From: Botryosphaeria dothidea
Lineage: Eukaryota; Ascomycota; Dothideomycetes; Botryosphaeriales; Botryosphaeriaceae
DNA length: 64,000 bases
Direction: 5' to 3'
NCBI GenBank assembly: GCA_011503125.2
Contig: WWBZ02000040.1
Span: 620,001 to 684,000 of the forward strand
The notes under the pieces: generated by a model
What the model saw: the letters and a program-made list of their open reading frames with translations, nothing else
Databases searched by the model: none
Told to the model about the DNA's origin: nothing
In this document: piece by piece, positions 1 to 12,543 of the stretch
Position numbering within the stretch: the first letter of the stretch is position 1
Layout: each line of letters opens with the position of its first letter
Program-made: the position numbers and the translations under genes

Positions 1-1439
1 ACCAGCCGGTCCGCGTCGCGCGCCAGTGCCGTCACCTTGCGAATGAGCGTTGCCACTTCCACCTTCCACCCTTCTCCCAGCCCCTCCACTACCTCGACGC
101 TCTGCCTGCTCTCCCTGCCCGCCCACACCTCCTCAGCCCGTGCCGCCCACTCCTCGAACTCCTGCACCACCCGCGTGTGCCGCCCGCCTGAGTCCGTCAA
201 CGCCCGCAGCTCGTTGACCAGCGGCCCGAGGAGCTGGATATTCTCCGCCAGCCCGAACGTGGCGCTTCCGCTTTTCCACTCCTGCAGCGCATGCAGGTTG
301 ACCAGCTCTTGCACCTCGCTCTCGTTCTTGCGCATGCTGTGGTGTGCTGTCGCCACCTCATAGAACTGCAGCCGCAGCCCATGCTCAGCGCTGCGCTCCC
401 ACTCTGCTTGGACCTCTGCCGACGACTCGTGCAGGAGATGCAGTTGCAGCAGTTCCGTTTGCACCGCCAAAACTTCGGCTGATAGTGCGTCCGCGCCCCC
501 ACTGCTTACTGATGACGCATGGAAGAACGCCGCCGTAGCCTTCTTCGGTTCGACTGTTTTCTTGGGCGAATAGTGCTGCTGCAGTGTCGAGAACGCGGGC
601 TTGGCCGCCAGTTTAGGTTCTTTATCTAAGGCCGGTGCCGCTCGGGACGATGCGGTGCTCGGTTGCATCCGCGCTGCCGCACTCGGTAGCTCTGACCTCG
701 ACCTGGCGTGCTTGAGGGCCGTGCCTCCGCCCTTCAGCCCACTGCTGGATGGGGGCGGGACCTTCTGCGACGTCGCTGCCGGCCGCGTCCGCTCCGTCTG
801 AGGTGACGATACTGTAGCAGCTCTTGAGCGCTCCCTTTGACTCGGTGCCTTCTGGGGTGCCGTGTTTTGCGTTGACGACGATGTTGGTGAGCCTGGCCTG
901 GTGCTGCGGCCGGAGCAGGGCTGTGAGACAGATTCTGATTTCGAAGACGCCGAGTTTGAAGCGCCTGAGGAGGTACCAATCTTCGTCGGAGCGCGCAGCC
1001 CTGGCGCTGCACTCTGACCAGCCGTGGGTTTCCGCAACGACCGCGTGCGATTCACGCCGGAGGGGGCAGGAGGAGGCATGGCTCGCTTTGTCGAGTCTTC
1101 GGCTTTGCTTGCAGCAATCGACTTTGCGCTGACACTCTGCGTCCGATTCAGCGGCCTGATTTGGAGGGCTGGCTGGCCGGATTGCCCGGCATTGCGATCG
1201 CCTTTCTCTGGCTGTGCTGCGGAAGAAGAGCCAGTTATCTTCGAGGCGGTAGGCTGGGGGAGCAGGTTGCGCTTTCTGGATCCATTTTCCTTGTCTGCTG
1301 CGCCGGCGGTCGGGCGCCTCGAGAGCGTGGGGAGTCGCGATGGGGTCGATTGCGCCGGGCTTCGCGTGGGTTCAGGGAGCTGCGACGGTCAGTGAGATGT
1401 TCAAGCGTGTCGCGTGTCAGCGGTACGTACGAAGGACAT
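1..1439 (-). CDS. Coiled-coil protein of unknown function (3' end beyond window)
   Basis: Not recognised as a named family. Exons 1431-1439 and 1379 down to the window edge; the 51-nt intron (GTACGT donor, CAG acceptor) joins in phase and gives a start MSFLPEPTRSP. About 460 residues are visible and no stop is met before base 1. Residues 1-260 are Ser/Thr/Pro/Lys-rich and probably disordered. A short motif STLQQHYSPKK follows at about 265. From about 290 on the protein is helical and rich in Glu, Gln and Leu, as in a coiled coil. This arrangement resembles microtubule- or spindle-associated fungal proteins, but that is inference only. The start could lie further upstream if exon 1 is longer. 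Confidence 0.72.
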
Positions 1440-2025
1440 GACGAAGTAGCAGTCGTTGAACTCTGATGTCCATCACGAGCGCGTTCTGCGATTGCGCGGG
1501 GCGAAGGGTAAGTGCGCTGGGTCGGGCGACAAGGGGTGCGTGCGTGCCTGCAGCAGTGGTATTGATCTTAGCGGCCCTACGCATTGTTTGCTAGCTCGTG
1601 TGTCCACAGGAACGCGAGCGCGACCGTCACGTGTCACAGGCTCGAATTGCCTCCCGCCGCAACATCGAAACATGCTCCTCTGCTTTGCTTTCGAAAGGGA
1701 TTTGCCTCTGGAATTCAAAACCACCAGGTCCTCGGGATGCATACCCGAGTTCACATTCATGCGCCAGCACACGTTAAGTAAGACGATACATCGCAGATTG
1801 AGTGAACGGCCCGTCAGTCTCCAATTCTATAGCCAATCGAGCAACATCTTAGTGGTGGGCCATGCCAAGCTAACAATCGACTGAGCCAGCCGTCGCAAAA
1901 ACACGCTTTGGATATCTCCATCGACAAAAACGAGAGAACCCCGGAAGACGCCTGGTCGTTCAAGACGTAGCTCATGAAGCTTTCGGATCCGATCCCCATT
2001 CACCACCACCCCAACCTTCCAATCT
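1440..2025. other. Intergenic, 586 bp
   Basis: Lies between the start of the coiled-coil gene and the stop of the 6-phosphogluconolactonase gene, both on the minus strand, so it should hold the promoter of the former and the 3' UTR of the latter. Short open frames here have no recognisable product. Confidence 0.5.
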
Positions 2026-2808
2026 CTACAGGCTGCTTCTCCTGACTGGGAACTGCACGCCTTCAACCGCCGCATAATCCGTGAACCACGTCACCCTCTC
2101 CTGAGCCATTGAGTTTACCAGACCGCAAGGCAATGCGTGACCCTCCTCGGTATCGAAAATCTGTCGCATGATTTCCTTCTTGCCAGCACCGGTTCCGACG
2201 AATCCGATCTTGATGCCGTGTGACGCAACGGGGAGGGACAGGGTAATCCTCTTGGGCGGAGGCTTCGGGGAGTCTTCGATGGGCAGGACCCAGGCTTGAG
2301 TCTCGCGGAGTAGAGGGTGGCCGGGGAAGAGGCTGCAGGTGTGGCCATCGGGGCCGCAGCCCAGAAGGATCAGGTCGAACATTGGGATTTTGACGCTGTC
2401 GCGCGCAGCGAAGGCTTTGACGAGCGTCTGCTCGTACTGGTCCGCCAGCTCCTGGACATCATCGAGGTACTGGGTGTCGACCGGGTACACCTTAGGCTTG
2501 CCCAACTCTGCGGGGATCTTGTCGAGCAGCTCGGCCTTCAACAAGCCGTAGTTGCTGTCGGCGTGGTCGAGCGGGACGGCACGCTCATCGGCGAAGAAGA
2601 CCTCCCACTTGGCAAAGTCGACCTTGCCCTCGCCTTGGGAGAGCAGGGCTTTCGCGAGGACCTTGGGGAGCGAGCCGCCGGAGACGGCGAGGCGGAAGAC
2701 GCCATGACGCTCCAATGCGCTGTTCTGGGCATCGACTACGTAGACGCGCAGGCTCTTAGCGAGCTCATTGTCGTCGGGGAAGGCGTAAAGATTCGGCGGC
2801 TTGCCCAT
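2026..2808 (-). CDS. 6-phosphogluconolactonase
   Basis: Hydrolyses 6-phosphogluconolactone to 6-phosphogluconate, the second step of the oxidative pentose phosphate pathway, in the cytosol. A single exon encodes 260 residues, the usual length for the eukaryotic SOL/DevB family. The substrate-binding loop LAVSGGSLPK is at about residues 41-50, and the family signature GCGPDGHTCSLFPGHP is at about 150-165. The C-terminal ERVTWFTDYAA is also typical. The start MGKPPNLYAFPD is the first ATG and fits homologues. The gene is divergent from the DUF5321-like gene across a long intergenic region. Identification is firm; which yeast SOL paralogue it matches is not decided. Confidence 0.95.
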   Translation of the reverse strand: MGKPPNLYAFPDDNELAKSLRVYVVDAQNSALERHGVFRLAVSGGSLPKVLAKALLSQGEGKVDFAKWEVFFADERAVPLDHADSNYGLLKAELLDKIPAELGKPKVYPVDTQYLDDVQELADQYEQTLVKAFAARDSVKIPMFDLILLGCGPDGHTCSLFPGHPLLRETQAWVLPIEDSPKPPPKRITLSLPVASHGIKIGFVGTGAGKKEIMRQIFDTEEGHALPCGLVNSMAQERVTWFTDYAAVEGVQFPVRRSSL

Positions 2809-4622
2809 TGTGAGGAGTGTGCGGGTGTGGAGGTGGTGAGAGGCAGAGAAAGCGAAGAGGGCGCGCGCGGGGCTGTGGTGGGCAGCAGGCGGCGGGCAGA
2901 AAGAAGTAAGTACCTAGGGCAAGCTGGGCTGCGGGCTTGGAGCGTGCGAGTCGACTAAGGGAAATAATGTGGGTACACGATGACGGGGCCGGTGGGCAGA
3001 GGTGTTTGGCAGAGGGCCAGCAGCAGGCGTGGCGGATAGAGCGTTCTGGAAAGGCGCGGTTGTTTTGTAGCGGAGGAGCAGCTCAATGACGAAGGTCCCG
3101 CAGTGCGCAAAGCCGCCCACGGACGGGGACCCCTCGCTTCATCACCCGCGCGGCACTGGTATCGTCAGCAAGCAGGCTGCCAACCTGGCGCGCCGCCTCC
3201 ACCGCCGCGGCGGCGGTGCAGCGCCGTTGCGTGGTGGTGAGGCGCCCGGCACTCACTGACAGGCCCATTGCATGTCGAGCGCAGCGCGCAGCCCTGCATA
3301 CGATAGCCGTCGCACGCAAGCAGCTTCGCCCGCCGTTCGCCCGCGCCCCGAGGGTGCGAGGCTGGCCAGCGAGCCTGTCGCCATCGCGGCCTTATCTTGC
3401 TCGGGAGGCCGGAGGGGCCGTGTCGGTCCATTAGGTACAGAGACCCGTCGCAGAACGGGTATGACGTCGGCGCACCGCTAGCAACTGCCACCACCCACTC
3501 GAGCCCCGCGGCCGAAAACAAAAACTTTCTACATCAGATTGCGAGCCTTCGCCGCCGCTGGTCGGGCACCACTCCCTCGCCGCTGCTCTGCTCCCGCTGG
3601 CGGCTGCGCCGTTCGTCAACCGCTCTGCCGGACGCCCAATCGGAGGTACGACCTATTGCAAGCACTCTGTTTCTTGGAAGAAATCCATCCCCGGCCCGCG
3701 CAACGCGACCCCCAGCGGCCAGCCCCCGGGCGGTGAGGCGCCATCTTATCAATTACCCAAACGGGCATGCTGTGCTGTCCCGTTCCGAACGCTGCTGACT
3801 ATTACTCGGGCGCCTTCTAACTCTTGTTCCACTTCTCATCATCTTTTCGTCATCTTGGCGCTGTACCATGGGTTCGTTTCAGCTTCGTGCTGGCGTTACC
3901 GGAGGCATGCTGTGTCTCAGACGCGAAAAAATAGCTGGTGGGAGCACTGGTTCATTGCATGGCTCGAGTCATCTCCATCTCCCACGAACTCTATTTAGCC
4001 AGCCTTGCTGTCCCCATGTGCGACGGGCGGCATGAATGTGACCGGTCATCTTTTGCTGAGCCCCATCCCACGCTTTGAGGGTGGTCAGACCGTGGGCTCC
4101 AAAGTAAGTGTCAAAGATGCTCAGCGGCAAATTGGGTTGTCTGGCTGTCTCTGTAGTGAAGTTTGTGCCTCTTCTGCCACCCTGACGCCATATCGGGGAG
4201 TGGGCAGCGGCAGCAGCTGTTTCGAAACGGGACCCGGGAACAACTTGTGCAAAATCCAAACTTGCGGGATCACCCTCCAAAGTCCCGCATCCCCGTTGCG
4301 AACAGTTGTAGCAAGGTGAGGCCTCGGCTCGATCATACTTTGGCTGTCAACCTTGTTGAGACCTTGTTCTCCGGGATCGTTGTGTGTCCCCGGAAGCCTC
4401 TCCTGAGCAAAAATAAAGCAGAACCCCAGCCGATGACGGGCAGCGTGGCCAACGGTTTTCAGCCCCCACATTTCCCTATCTTAAGTCCGATCTCCCGGCG
4501 ATAACCGGTAAATGCACGTGACACGGCAATTCTCGGCCCGCGTGTTCGCGCAGCTGGACGGCAACTTTGCCCGTCCAGCGGAACCTTGACAGCAACCTTC
4601 CTTGACAGCAACCTCCGACAAA
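2809..4622. other. Long intergenic region between divergent genes
   Basis: About 1.8 kb upstream of both the 6-phosphogluconolactonase gene (minus) and the DUF5321-like gene (plus). It contains GC-rich frames of 60-130 codons on both strands that overlap one another and show no recognisable motif, so none is called. Both promoters and 5' UTRs must lie here. Confidence 0.5.
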
Positions 4623-5435
4623 ATGTCGCACACCTTCCTTCGTTTGACCCGCTCGCGCACATACGCACTCGCTCGCTCCACACGACCTGCCCTGCCAGCA
4701 CCGCGCCCCCAATGCCTCGTCTGTGCTGCACGCGTCCACTCCGCAACCGCCGAACGTCTTCCGCGCGTCGTCCAGCCTAGTCTTTGGCAGAATCTCATCC
4801 CGAAGCACTTTCGCTCCTCACGCAAAAGGCCATTCACATGGAAAGAATGGTGGGCAAAGGAGTGGAACCCTGCGTCGATCTGGATCGCGTTCGCTTTGGT
4901 CATCGGCTCGAACGCCATCAACACGCTGGTATTGCGGAGGGACATTGCCGACTTCACCAGGAGGGCCGATGCTAAGATTGCGCTATTACGCGAAGTCTTG
5001 GAGAAGGTTCAAAAGGGGGAAACGGTCGATGTAGAGAGAATCCTAGGTACAGGCCGGCAAGAAGACGAGAAAGAATGGGAAGAAGGTAGGGAACAATATT
5101 TTCTACACGAACGAGGACGTTCTTGGACGGATCAAACCTAGAGGCACGGCTTCTTAGACGCTGAGTCGAAACGTGCCTAAACTCTCTTCTGCGGCGTACC
5201 CTGTTTTCAAATACGAGGTGTATAAGCAAGACTAACACAGGGAACAGCATTGAAAGAGATCGAGGAAGAAGATAGGACCTGGCAGTCGCGTAAGCGACGG
5301 AAGGCATCGGCTACCGAGGCCGCACGCACCACAGCTCCAACAGGGTCAACGCTAGGAAACGATTCCAAGGATGTAACGACAAGAGTGGACGAAGTAGTAC
5401 CACAGGATAAACGGGGGCCCGTCGGATTCTACTAG
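4623..5435 (+). CDS. DUF5321-like mitochondrial inner-membrane protein
   Basis: Exons 4623-5085 and 5248-5435. The 162-nt intron has a GTAGGG donor, a perfect CTAAC branch site and a CAG acceptor, giving 216 residues. The N-terminus is rich in Arg, Ser, Thr and Ala and nearly free of acidic residues, as in a mitochondrial presequence. The conserved block FRSSRKRPFTWKEWWAKEWNP precedes one membrane segment (WIAFALVIGSNAINTLVL, about residues 84-102). A helical region DAKIALLREVLEKVQKG and an acidic KEIEEEDRTW stretch follow. This pattern matches my recollection of the fungal DUF5321 family, of unknown function. ATG 4623 is preferred over upstream alternatives because the presequence starts there. 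Confidence 0.82.
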
Positions 5436-7515
5436 TGTCAGAGAGGTGGATGTGTGTAGCATGTTGATTGCGCGGAACGGCATAAGCCGTAGATATGTGA
5501 ATGGCAACACGCCAGGAGGAGTCGCCTGTGCTTTGTGAGTCGTGTCGAGTATAGCACCTCACCAGGACAGCACGGCCAACAGCAGTTAAACACAGCAGCG
5601 AAGGAAATCCTCCCCCTTACTAAAGGCCCAAGACGTATTTGCAGGGCGTGTACCGGAGGTCAATGCTCAACGTTTTAGATGCGAGCAAAAATTAGAACGG
5701 CAGAGCTCTAACAGGTACAGAGTGCTTCTTTACGACAAATACGAATTTATTCGCATCCGTATCGATGTGTTCAAGAGTACAATAATGGCTCTACATCTTG
5801 GCTTTTTTCTCCTCTTCTCTTCGCTCAGCTTACAAAAGACCCTATATTGAAGACCCTGAGCCTTCCTTACAGCCCAACTACTCTTAGGTCACCCTAGTCC
5901 TAATGCGGCAACAAGTAGAAATTAGCCTGCAAGCTTTACCGAGAGGCGCTACAGTCAATCGTCAGCACCGACTACGAGAGTCGTTTTAGATAACTTAGAC
6001 ACACATTATACTAGAACTAGTGTCGGGAGTAGAAGCATTTGTCCGGACGCAAATTTTGCATGTTCCTAATAAAAAAATCAAATACGATGAGTACTTCGAC
6101 TTCCCATAGCAGTCCCAGTATAATCTTCGCATTTAGCGCTGATTTTTTTTTGTTGCAGCACCACAGCGTAAGAATATTAATACCGTTTAGTTGTTGTTCG
6201 TGGGAGGTGAGGCAGTCATATAACGCAAGTGGCATTGATTTGTTTGAATATATTTCCTCCCGATGGCTGCTGCTATATATATATATATATATATATATAA
6301 GGCTCAGGATGACAATCCTTCCATGGATCAGGATTACCGAGCCGCAGGCACGAAGACAGTCCGACGCATCAACCATGGTGGCTTGTAATAAATCCGGAAG
6401 ATCAGTCGTCTGCCTGACAATCGTGTTGAATCGCTAAGCAACGAACTACTTAGAAGCTCTAAATAGTAGTTTGGGCTGCAAGGTGGCGAGCGGCGGATGT
6501 TCAATGGACATCATCTCAAAAAGAAACATTGCACAGAGGCTCTCGTGAAACTCAATAGCTTCTCTTTGACACTCAGGTGGGATGACCTTGCGTTGATACC
6601 GTTTGGTCTAAGTAATGTGTTGACGTCAGTTTCTCGCAACTGCAGTCGACGACGGCACAGCGAGGAAGACATACTTCACCTTGGCCAGGCAATGCCTCTT
6701 GGCTGAGAGCTACCAAGGCAGCCAATCAACTTCGCACTCGGTATCGTGTTTTCCCAACCGACGCGACTGCTCTTTTCCCCAAATGGAAGCCATGTAGATA
6801 AGTATCCAAAACAACGATAATGTCGAATCTCTACCCCCTTTCCCTTCGGAACATTACGCCTTCGTCATCATTTCAGTTTTGTGACGTACAACACGGCTAC
6901 GCAGCGAGAAAGCCGAGCCCGATACTTTCGCTTCCCTGCTTCTCATCTTCGTCTCCTGATGATCCTATCCGAGTCTCGCCACTCTGGTCATCCGATTTTC
7001 TCTTTAGCCTGCCCATTCAACCTTTCAAGAAGTGACGAACGACCGCCGTTTGCGCGGGGGCGCACGCGCTCAGGGATCGTCATTCTCTTCTGGGCTAACC
7101 GGAGTCAGAGCATATGGCGATGTGTGAGCTCGTTGCCTGCTCGTCAACACAAGTTTCCCATCTACGCGGATGTTCCGGCTGAAGTAGGAATTACCCGACG
7201 GAGCACGGTCGACTTAAAAGTACATGGATCGTTTGATGGCAGCACCAATCGTGCTTGGCCAAGTTATCAAGAGAATACGGTGTAGAGCAGGCCTGGGAGC
7301 TGCTTTTGACTAGAGACCTGCACGCCAAAATGGGTCTCGGCCCCAATCTATCGACGTCTCACCAACGCTAGTGGCACTAAAACTCCATGGCAACGGCTCC
7401 CTAAACAGCATCGGATTACGGATGGCTTTTCATGCAAACGTCGAGGCCGCCTCACGTCTAGCCCTACCGCCAATCTCCACTGGAAACAGCCGACAACTGC
7501 CGATCCCCGGAAAGT
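5436..7515. other. Intergenic region with AT-rich core
   Basis: Lies between the 3' ends of two convergent genes. From about 5640 to 6480 the base composition shifts to AT-rich, with many short stops in all frames, which may be a decayed transposon relic, but no terminal repeats or protein remnants could be identified. A TA microsatellite sits at 6274-6299. No supportable gene was seen. Confidence 0.5.
6274..6299. repeat. (TA)n microsatellite
   Basis: An uninterrupted run of about 13 TA units, read directly in the sequence, inside the AT-rich intergenic region. Confidence 0.95.
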
Positions 7516-9698
7516 TTACGAATCCTTCGACTGCGCCGCTTCCCAGACGCATCTCTCGCACATGCATATGCCGCCAAGGGCGCCAGCAGCCCATTCGCGC
7601 CTGTCCTTGACGCCCAGGTCGACGTCGCAGTAGTGGCTGAGGACCTCATCGCCCTTGCGCAAGCCCGGCTTGTTCCTCCTGGAGTCGTCATCCCCATTCA
7701 AACCCTTCCACTCGACTCTCTGCTCTCGGACCCAGAAGCGCATGTTCCCTTTCCACTCCCAGGCCACATTCGGGTCACAGCTGTGATTGGCGAGGCACCA
7801 GAGCGGGTGCACGGCACCCACGTCAGGCTTGCCGTCATGACCTTGGCGTGCGGAAGCCGTGCCCCGGAATTTGGCGTATAGCGTATTGAAGATCCAGAAA
7901 TCGTATTTGGCCGAGGTGGTGAAGATGTTGATGTCCATCTTCTCGAGCATGTGCAAGGGGGTCAAGACGTTAGCATTGAACGAGAAGGGCAGCGTCCTTG
8001 GGGCGCCACCAAAGGCATCTTTGGCAGGCCCGAGCGGCGACGGCGTTAAGGACATGCTGTCGTGGGCGTCGGGGATATGATAGTCGCCCCAAATGTACTT
8101 TAGCTCTTTTAGTTCGAGTGGGTGGACTTCCTGGGTCTCGGCCATTGCCAGGGCGCGGAGCAACAGGAGCGAGTACAGAGCATCGGCGGCCTCCGCGGCA
8201 GGGGCATCTTTGGCGATGGCCTCGACATCATTGCCGCATAGGGCAGGATGATATGCTTCCTGGGCCAGGTCATGACAATCCTGACTGCAAAAGACGATGT
8301 CGTCGCAATCTTCGCAGAAGATGCACTGGCTCGCTTGGGAGTCATCGTGCAGATCTGGCAGCGGCGCGCTGCAAGCATCACAGTATGAGTCGTGGAGTCG
8401 AGCATTGGCGGTCAGCAAGGACTTCTCATCGAGGATCACCTCGCCCGGAGCTACTTCCTCTCGTACGAACACGCCAAGCTGTTTGATCGTCGACGGCGCT
8501 GACTCGCCGGAAGGGTCGCGGCTGCTTTCCCTGTCAGCTCCACGACTCGCGGCTCCTATAGTGCGGGATCGGATAATAATGTGCGACTCGCATATGCTTT
8601 ATTGAACGCCCAGGCGCGCAAGACGAAGGATTTCGACAGCAAAACTTACCCGGTAACTGGATCGGTGTCGGGCGACAGGAGCGGGAGCTCCGTGACCCGT
8701 GCTTCGAGCTTGGGTGCAACCGCGCTGATCTGCTCGTTGAGCAAAGCGAGAGATCCGGACGAATATCTGTCCGGCTCAAACGTGTTCCACGGATACAGCT
8801 CGCGCCTCACAACTGTCCGATCCGGGTAGTCCTCTCGAGTGATGTCCTCGTCGTCCAGACTGAAGCCGCGCGCGGCAAAATGATGTCTCAATCGCCGGTC
8901 CACCAGTTCTCGAATCTTGGCTAGATGCGCGTTACTCCGGTTGACCCTGAGGCCTCGAGAGGAAAATTCGTGGGCGCTCTTGAGACAGCCACAAGCAAGC
9001 AGATTTCCCGCCAGAAAGGTGTACCTGGATCGTCTCAGCAGATAGCTCCCTTTGCAAAGTTCTCTTGACATACGTCGCATCGGTCCACAAGGTGTGTGCC
9101 CATAAGCAGGCCTCGTCTACTTCGACTTCAATATCACATTCTTCATTTGACTCCTTCTTATCAGCGAGTCGCTCCCATACTTCAGGAAACTTGTCGGCGT
9201 GCTTTTCGGCCAGCACTGCTCGGAATGAGGCGGCCTTCTTCGCAATTTCGCCCACGATGTCCTCCAGCGCCTGCTCGTGATATTCTCCGGACTCATCCAG
9301 CACTTCATCCACGAGAAGTAGCGCCCTGTAGGCTTCCCCGGCGGCGATATCCGGTAAAGCGAGGGCGCGGTAAAGCTCGGCGACTTGGAGACGGAGGGAG
9401 ATGTTGTAGGGCTGCTCAGCGATGCGGTTCTGGCGTTCTTCGAGACGTTCTAGTAGATCTTGAAGAGATAGCGCTTCCTACACAATGGCCTGGGATTAAT
9501 TTATTACGGTGCCCTCAAGATACGTGGACTGCGGAGTAAGAGACTTACCTTGAGGTTCAAGGAGGATAGTGCCGCGGCGGCGCTCTCTCCCGCCGCCGAG
9601 GGACCGTCCTGCTTCGATACATATGACGTGACACAAAGAGTGAGGTTCTGCAGAACGCGATCGACTTCCAGAGGCGACGCGCGGAAAGCAGAATCCAT
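7516..9698 (-). CDS. SET-domain protein with embedded MYND-like zinc finger (putative lysine methyltransferase)
   Basis: Exons (minus) 9549-9698, 9025-9477, 8650-8978 and 7516-8530, giving 648 residues. The N-terminal 300 residues are helical. The SET fold starts near residue 327 (LGVFVREEVAPGEVIL). It is split by a Cys/His cluster (CDAC, CIFCEDC, FCSQDCHDLA) that resembles a MYND zinc finger, as in SMYD-type enzymes. The SET core motif NHSCDPNV is near residue 557 and the tyrosine loop GDEVLSHYCDVDLG near 600. A post-SET CMCERC closes the domain. Expected activity is S-adenosylmethionine-dependent lysine methylation; the substrate is unknown. Three introns close in phase; the 46-nt second intron (9024-8979) has a weak branch site and is the least certain. 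Confidence 0.85.
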
Positions 9699-10349
9699 TC
9701 TGGTGAAGTGCAATTGGAGTTGTGGAGAGGAGCAGGCGCGGGGTCGAACTTTTTCTGCCCGGGGCCACAGTAGCGTCGCCGAGGCGGCCTGATCCCGCGT
9801 GAACGTCATCGTCTCACGCGTTCACTCCGACACTTCAACTCCTATACCCAGCGAGCCTCATCTCCATTTACTCTTCTCCTATTGACCCATATCAGTCACA
9901 TTCATTGCTTGTCGGCCCCTCAAGTATCTATCCCTACTTCTGTCGCGCGAAATGAGGGAAATGCGCCTGCGAATTTTAGCAATGACAGAATCACATCGCC
10001 ACCTTCACTCAAGAGAAATCGAAGCAGTCATCTGGTTCCAGATGTTGGCAATCTGTGAGGCAATCCATTGCTGATGGATTCTTCAGCGCCTCAGGCATCT
10101 CTGTTACCATATGCTAAAGCTCGGAATTTCCATCATTTCGTGCAGCACGAGTACTCGTGGCGGAATTTCGCTCAATTGAAAATCGTCTACTGTCTACTGG
10201 AAGCCGACATCAGAACCGAAAAGAAAACGTGAGAGCCGCCCTGGCCATTGTACAAAACCATCAAGAGACGTGGATTCTAATTTGCACGTCTCCAGAACAC
10301 TTTCAGACGCCGCATCTAAATTCCACCCCACCTGACTTCAGATACGCTC
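9699..10349. other. Intergenic, 651 bp
   Basis: Promoter side of the SET-domain gene and 3' side of the GMC gene. No supportable gene. Confidence 0.5.
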
Positions 10350-12543
10350 TCACGCCCCATTAATGATCACATCCGCCGCCTTCTCACTGATCATATACAC
10401 TGGAAGCGCTATGTAAAATCCCGGGATACGAGGGAATACCGACGCGTCAACAACACGAAGTCCATCGACACCACGCACCCGGAAGTTGGAATCCAGCACT
10501 GCCATCTCATCATCATCAGATCCAATGGGGCATGTGCACGATGCATGGTGGCCCCAGGCCTCATCCTTGATGAACTGCTTCATCTGAGCCTCGCTGGAGA
10601 CGTTTGTTCCTGGCCACGTCTCGCCGAATGAACCATCCAGGGGGATGAGGTTCTTGAACATTTTCCTGGAGAACTCCATTCCCTCGTACACCGCCTGAAG
10701 ATCCTTCTCGTCCGCGCCATCATCAGTGTTGCCAGTGTCGAAATAGTTGAAAGTGATTTGGGGCACATCACGCGGATCCGTACTTCGGAGCTTGACCGTG
10801 CCCTTGTTGTTGCGGGCGTGCGCTTTCAGCACAATCCAAGTCCAATGCTTAGCATCTTGCAGTCCAATCCGGGAGTAGTCGGGGTAATAGCCAGGGAAAT
10901 TGGCCGGAGCTCCGGAAATCAAAATGTCAGGATCGTCGCCCTCTGCGGCAGCCGAAGTCTTCTTGACAATCGCAATAGCGATACCGTTGGTGGCATATGT
11001 TCCCTTGAGCAGAGCCGTCGGATACTTCTCCCACTGTTCAAGGCACGGATCAGGCGTCGAGTAACCAAAAGTGCAATCCTTAGTGATTGTAAAGTCGGTG
11101 CGGGTTTCTCCAACGAGACCGGTTTCGTAGCGGTCCTGCATATTGGTGCCGACGCCAGGAAGCTCCTTGACCACTTCAATCCCGAAACTCTCGAGCTCAT
11201 CCCTGGGACCCACACCGCTCAGCTTCAGGAGCTGAGGTGTGTTGAACGTGCCAGCAGCTAGGATGACTTCTTTGCTCGCATTGACCGATCCCTCCGTGCC
11301 TTCTGCACCAGCATAGCGAGGGTCAGCAGCGTACAAACTCTGCCCAGTCAGGAAATCAACTCCAACAGCCTTGGGGGTAGTGCCCGACTGGTCGAATCGG
11401 ACCTTGGTCACCAGTGTGTTTAAACTGATGTCAAGATGGTATTTCCTGGTGCCATCAGAGTTCACAGCATTTGCGACGTCCAGGATGAAGTCTCGAGGGC
11501 CGTTTCTCTTGGAGGTCGACGCATCAATGGAGAGTGGAACCTGGTACAGACCCTCGGTGGCATCTCGGAGAGGACCAGGAGCATTAAGATCACTTATGAG
11601 CACCTGAGCCAATCCAGTCACAGTTGTGAGCAACTTCGTGACGATGTTCTGGCCCATTGCCTGCTTATGGGTCAGCAATGGAATATTCCATGGATGAGAC
11701 AGAATCGCTGACCGTAGCACCGGAGAGAATAAGTGACAGAAGCTTCTGGTCCTTGATGACGAGAGATAAATCTGTCAATGCAGTTCCGAGCCAGCCGTCG
11801 TAACCATGGCCAACAATGCTGCTTGGCAGATAACGGTTGCGTTCCAACTTCTCATAGTACGTCCTCATGTTATCCGGAGCCCACGAGTCGTCGCCAGTCA
11901 GTTCTTGGACATAGGTCCAGTCACTTTCGTGGGGATCTGGAAATATGTCAGCAACTTACTCCTCGGGATTCAGCATATGCTTACAGATGGTGATCATGGC
12001 ATTGTGTGCTGCACATCCGCCCAAGGTTCCCGCACGAGGATACAAGATACCGAGTGGCTCAGCTCCCGCAGGAGGATACTTTCCAACGTATTGTCCACCA
12101 TCTGCAGTCTTCCACACCATTTTGGAGTCTCTTTCCTGCCGGGTAGTGTCTGCGTAGTGCTGGACGTAGTAGTCCCACTTCATAGGTGTGTACTCCGTAG
12201 ATTGAAGCTGCATTGCAGGCACCATCTGCTCGGTTGCATTTCCTTGATCATCACCAGCATCGATCAGAAGGACCGAGTGACCAGCGAGAGCAAGACGCGC
12301 CGCCAGAGGACCACCACCAGGGCCGGAGCCTACGACAATGTATTCATACTCGCTGGTGGAATTCACAGCTCTGCGGGCATGTTCGTGGATAAATCTGTTC
12401 TCATTATGCAAGGGTCGGGGTGGGATATTACTAAGATCCTGTGAGCAAGCACACCTCCCAAGATCTTGAAATTCACAAACTCACAGTGCCGAAGCAGTAA
12501 CAGTGAAGGTAGCAGCCAACCCAAGATATTGCTTGACCAACAT
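10350..12543 (-). CDS. Secreted GMC-family FAD oxidoreductase
   Basis: Exons (minus) 12485-12543, 11985-12430, 11713-11936 and 10350-11660, giving 679 residues. MLVKQYLGLAATFTVTASA is a signal peptide. The FAD dinucleotide-binding motif VVGSGPGGGPLAARLALAG is at about 52-70. RAGTLGGCAAHNAMI and YPHESDWTYVQELTGD are typical GMC blocks; the latter is only read in frame if the donor GTAAGC at 11984 is used, which fixes that exon end. The C-terminal domain holds the active-site segment WGHHASCTCPIG near 615 and VVDASVFPRIPGFY. The family oxidises alcohols, aldehydes or sugars, often reducing O2 to H2O2. The substrate cannot be read from sequence. The second conserved active-site His/Asn seen in many GMC enzymes is not evident near PGFYIALPVYM. 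Confidence 0.92.

Noticed and set aside
11956..11984. Alternative donor GTAAGT at 11959 in the GMC gene
   Set aside because: It gives the wrong phase for the conserved YPHESDW block. The GTAAGC donor at 11984 restores it exactly.
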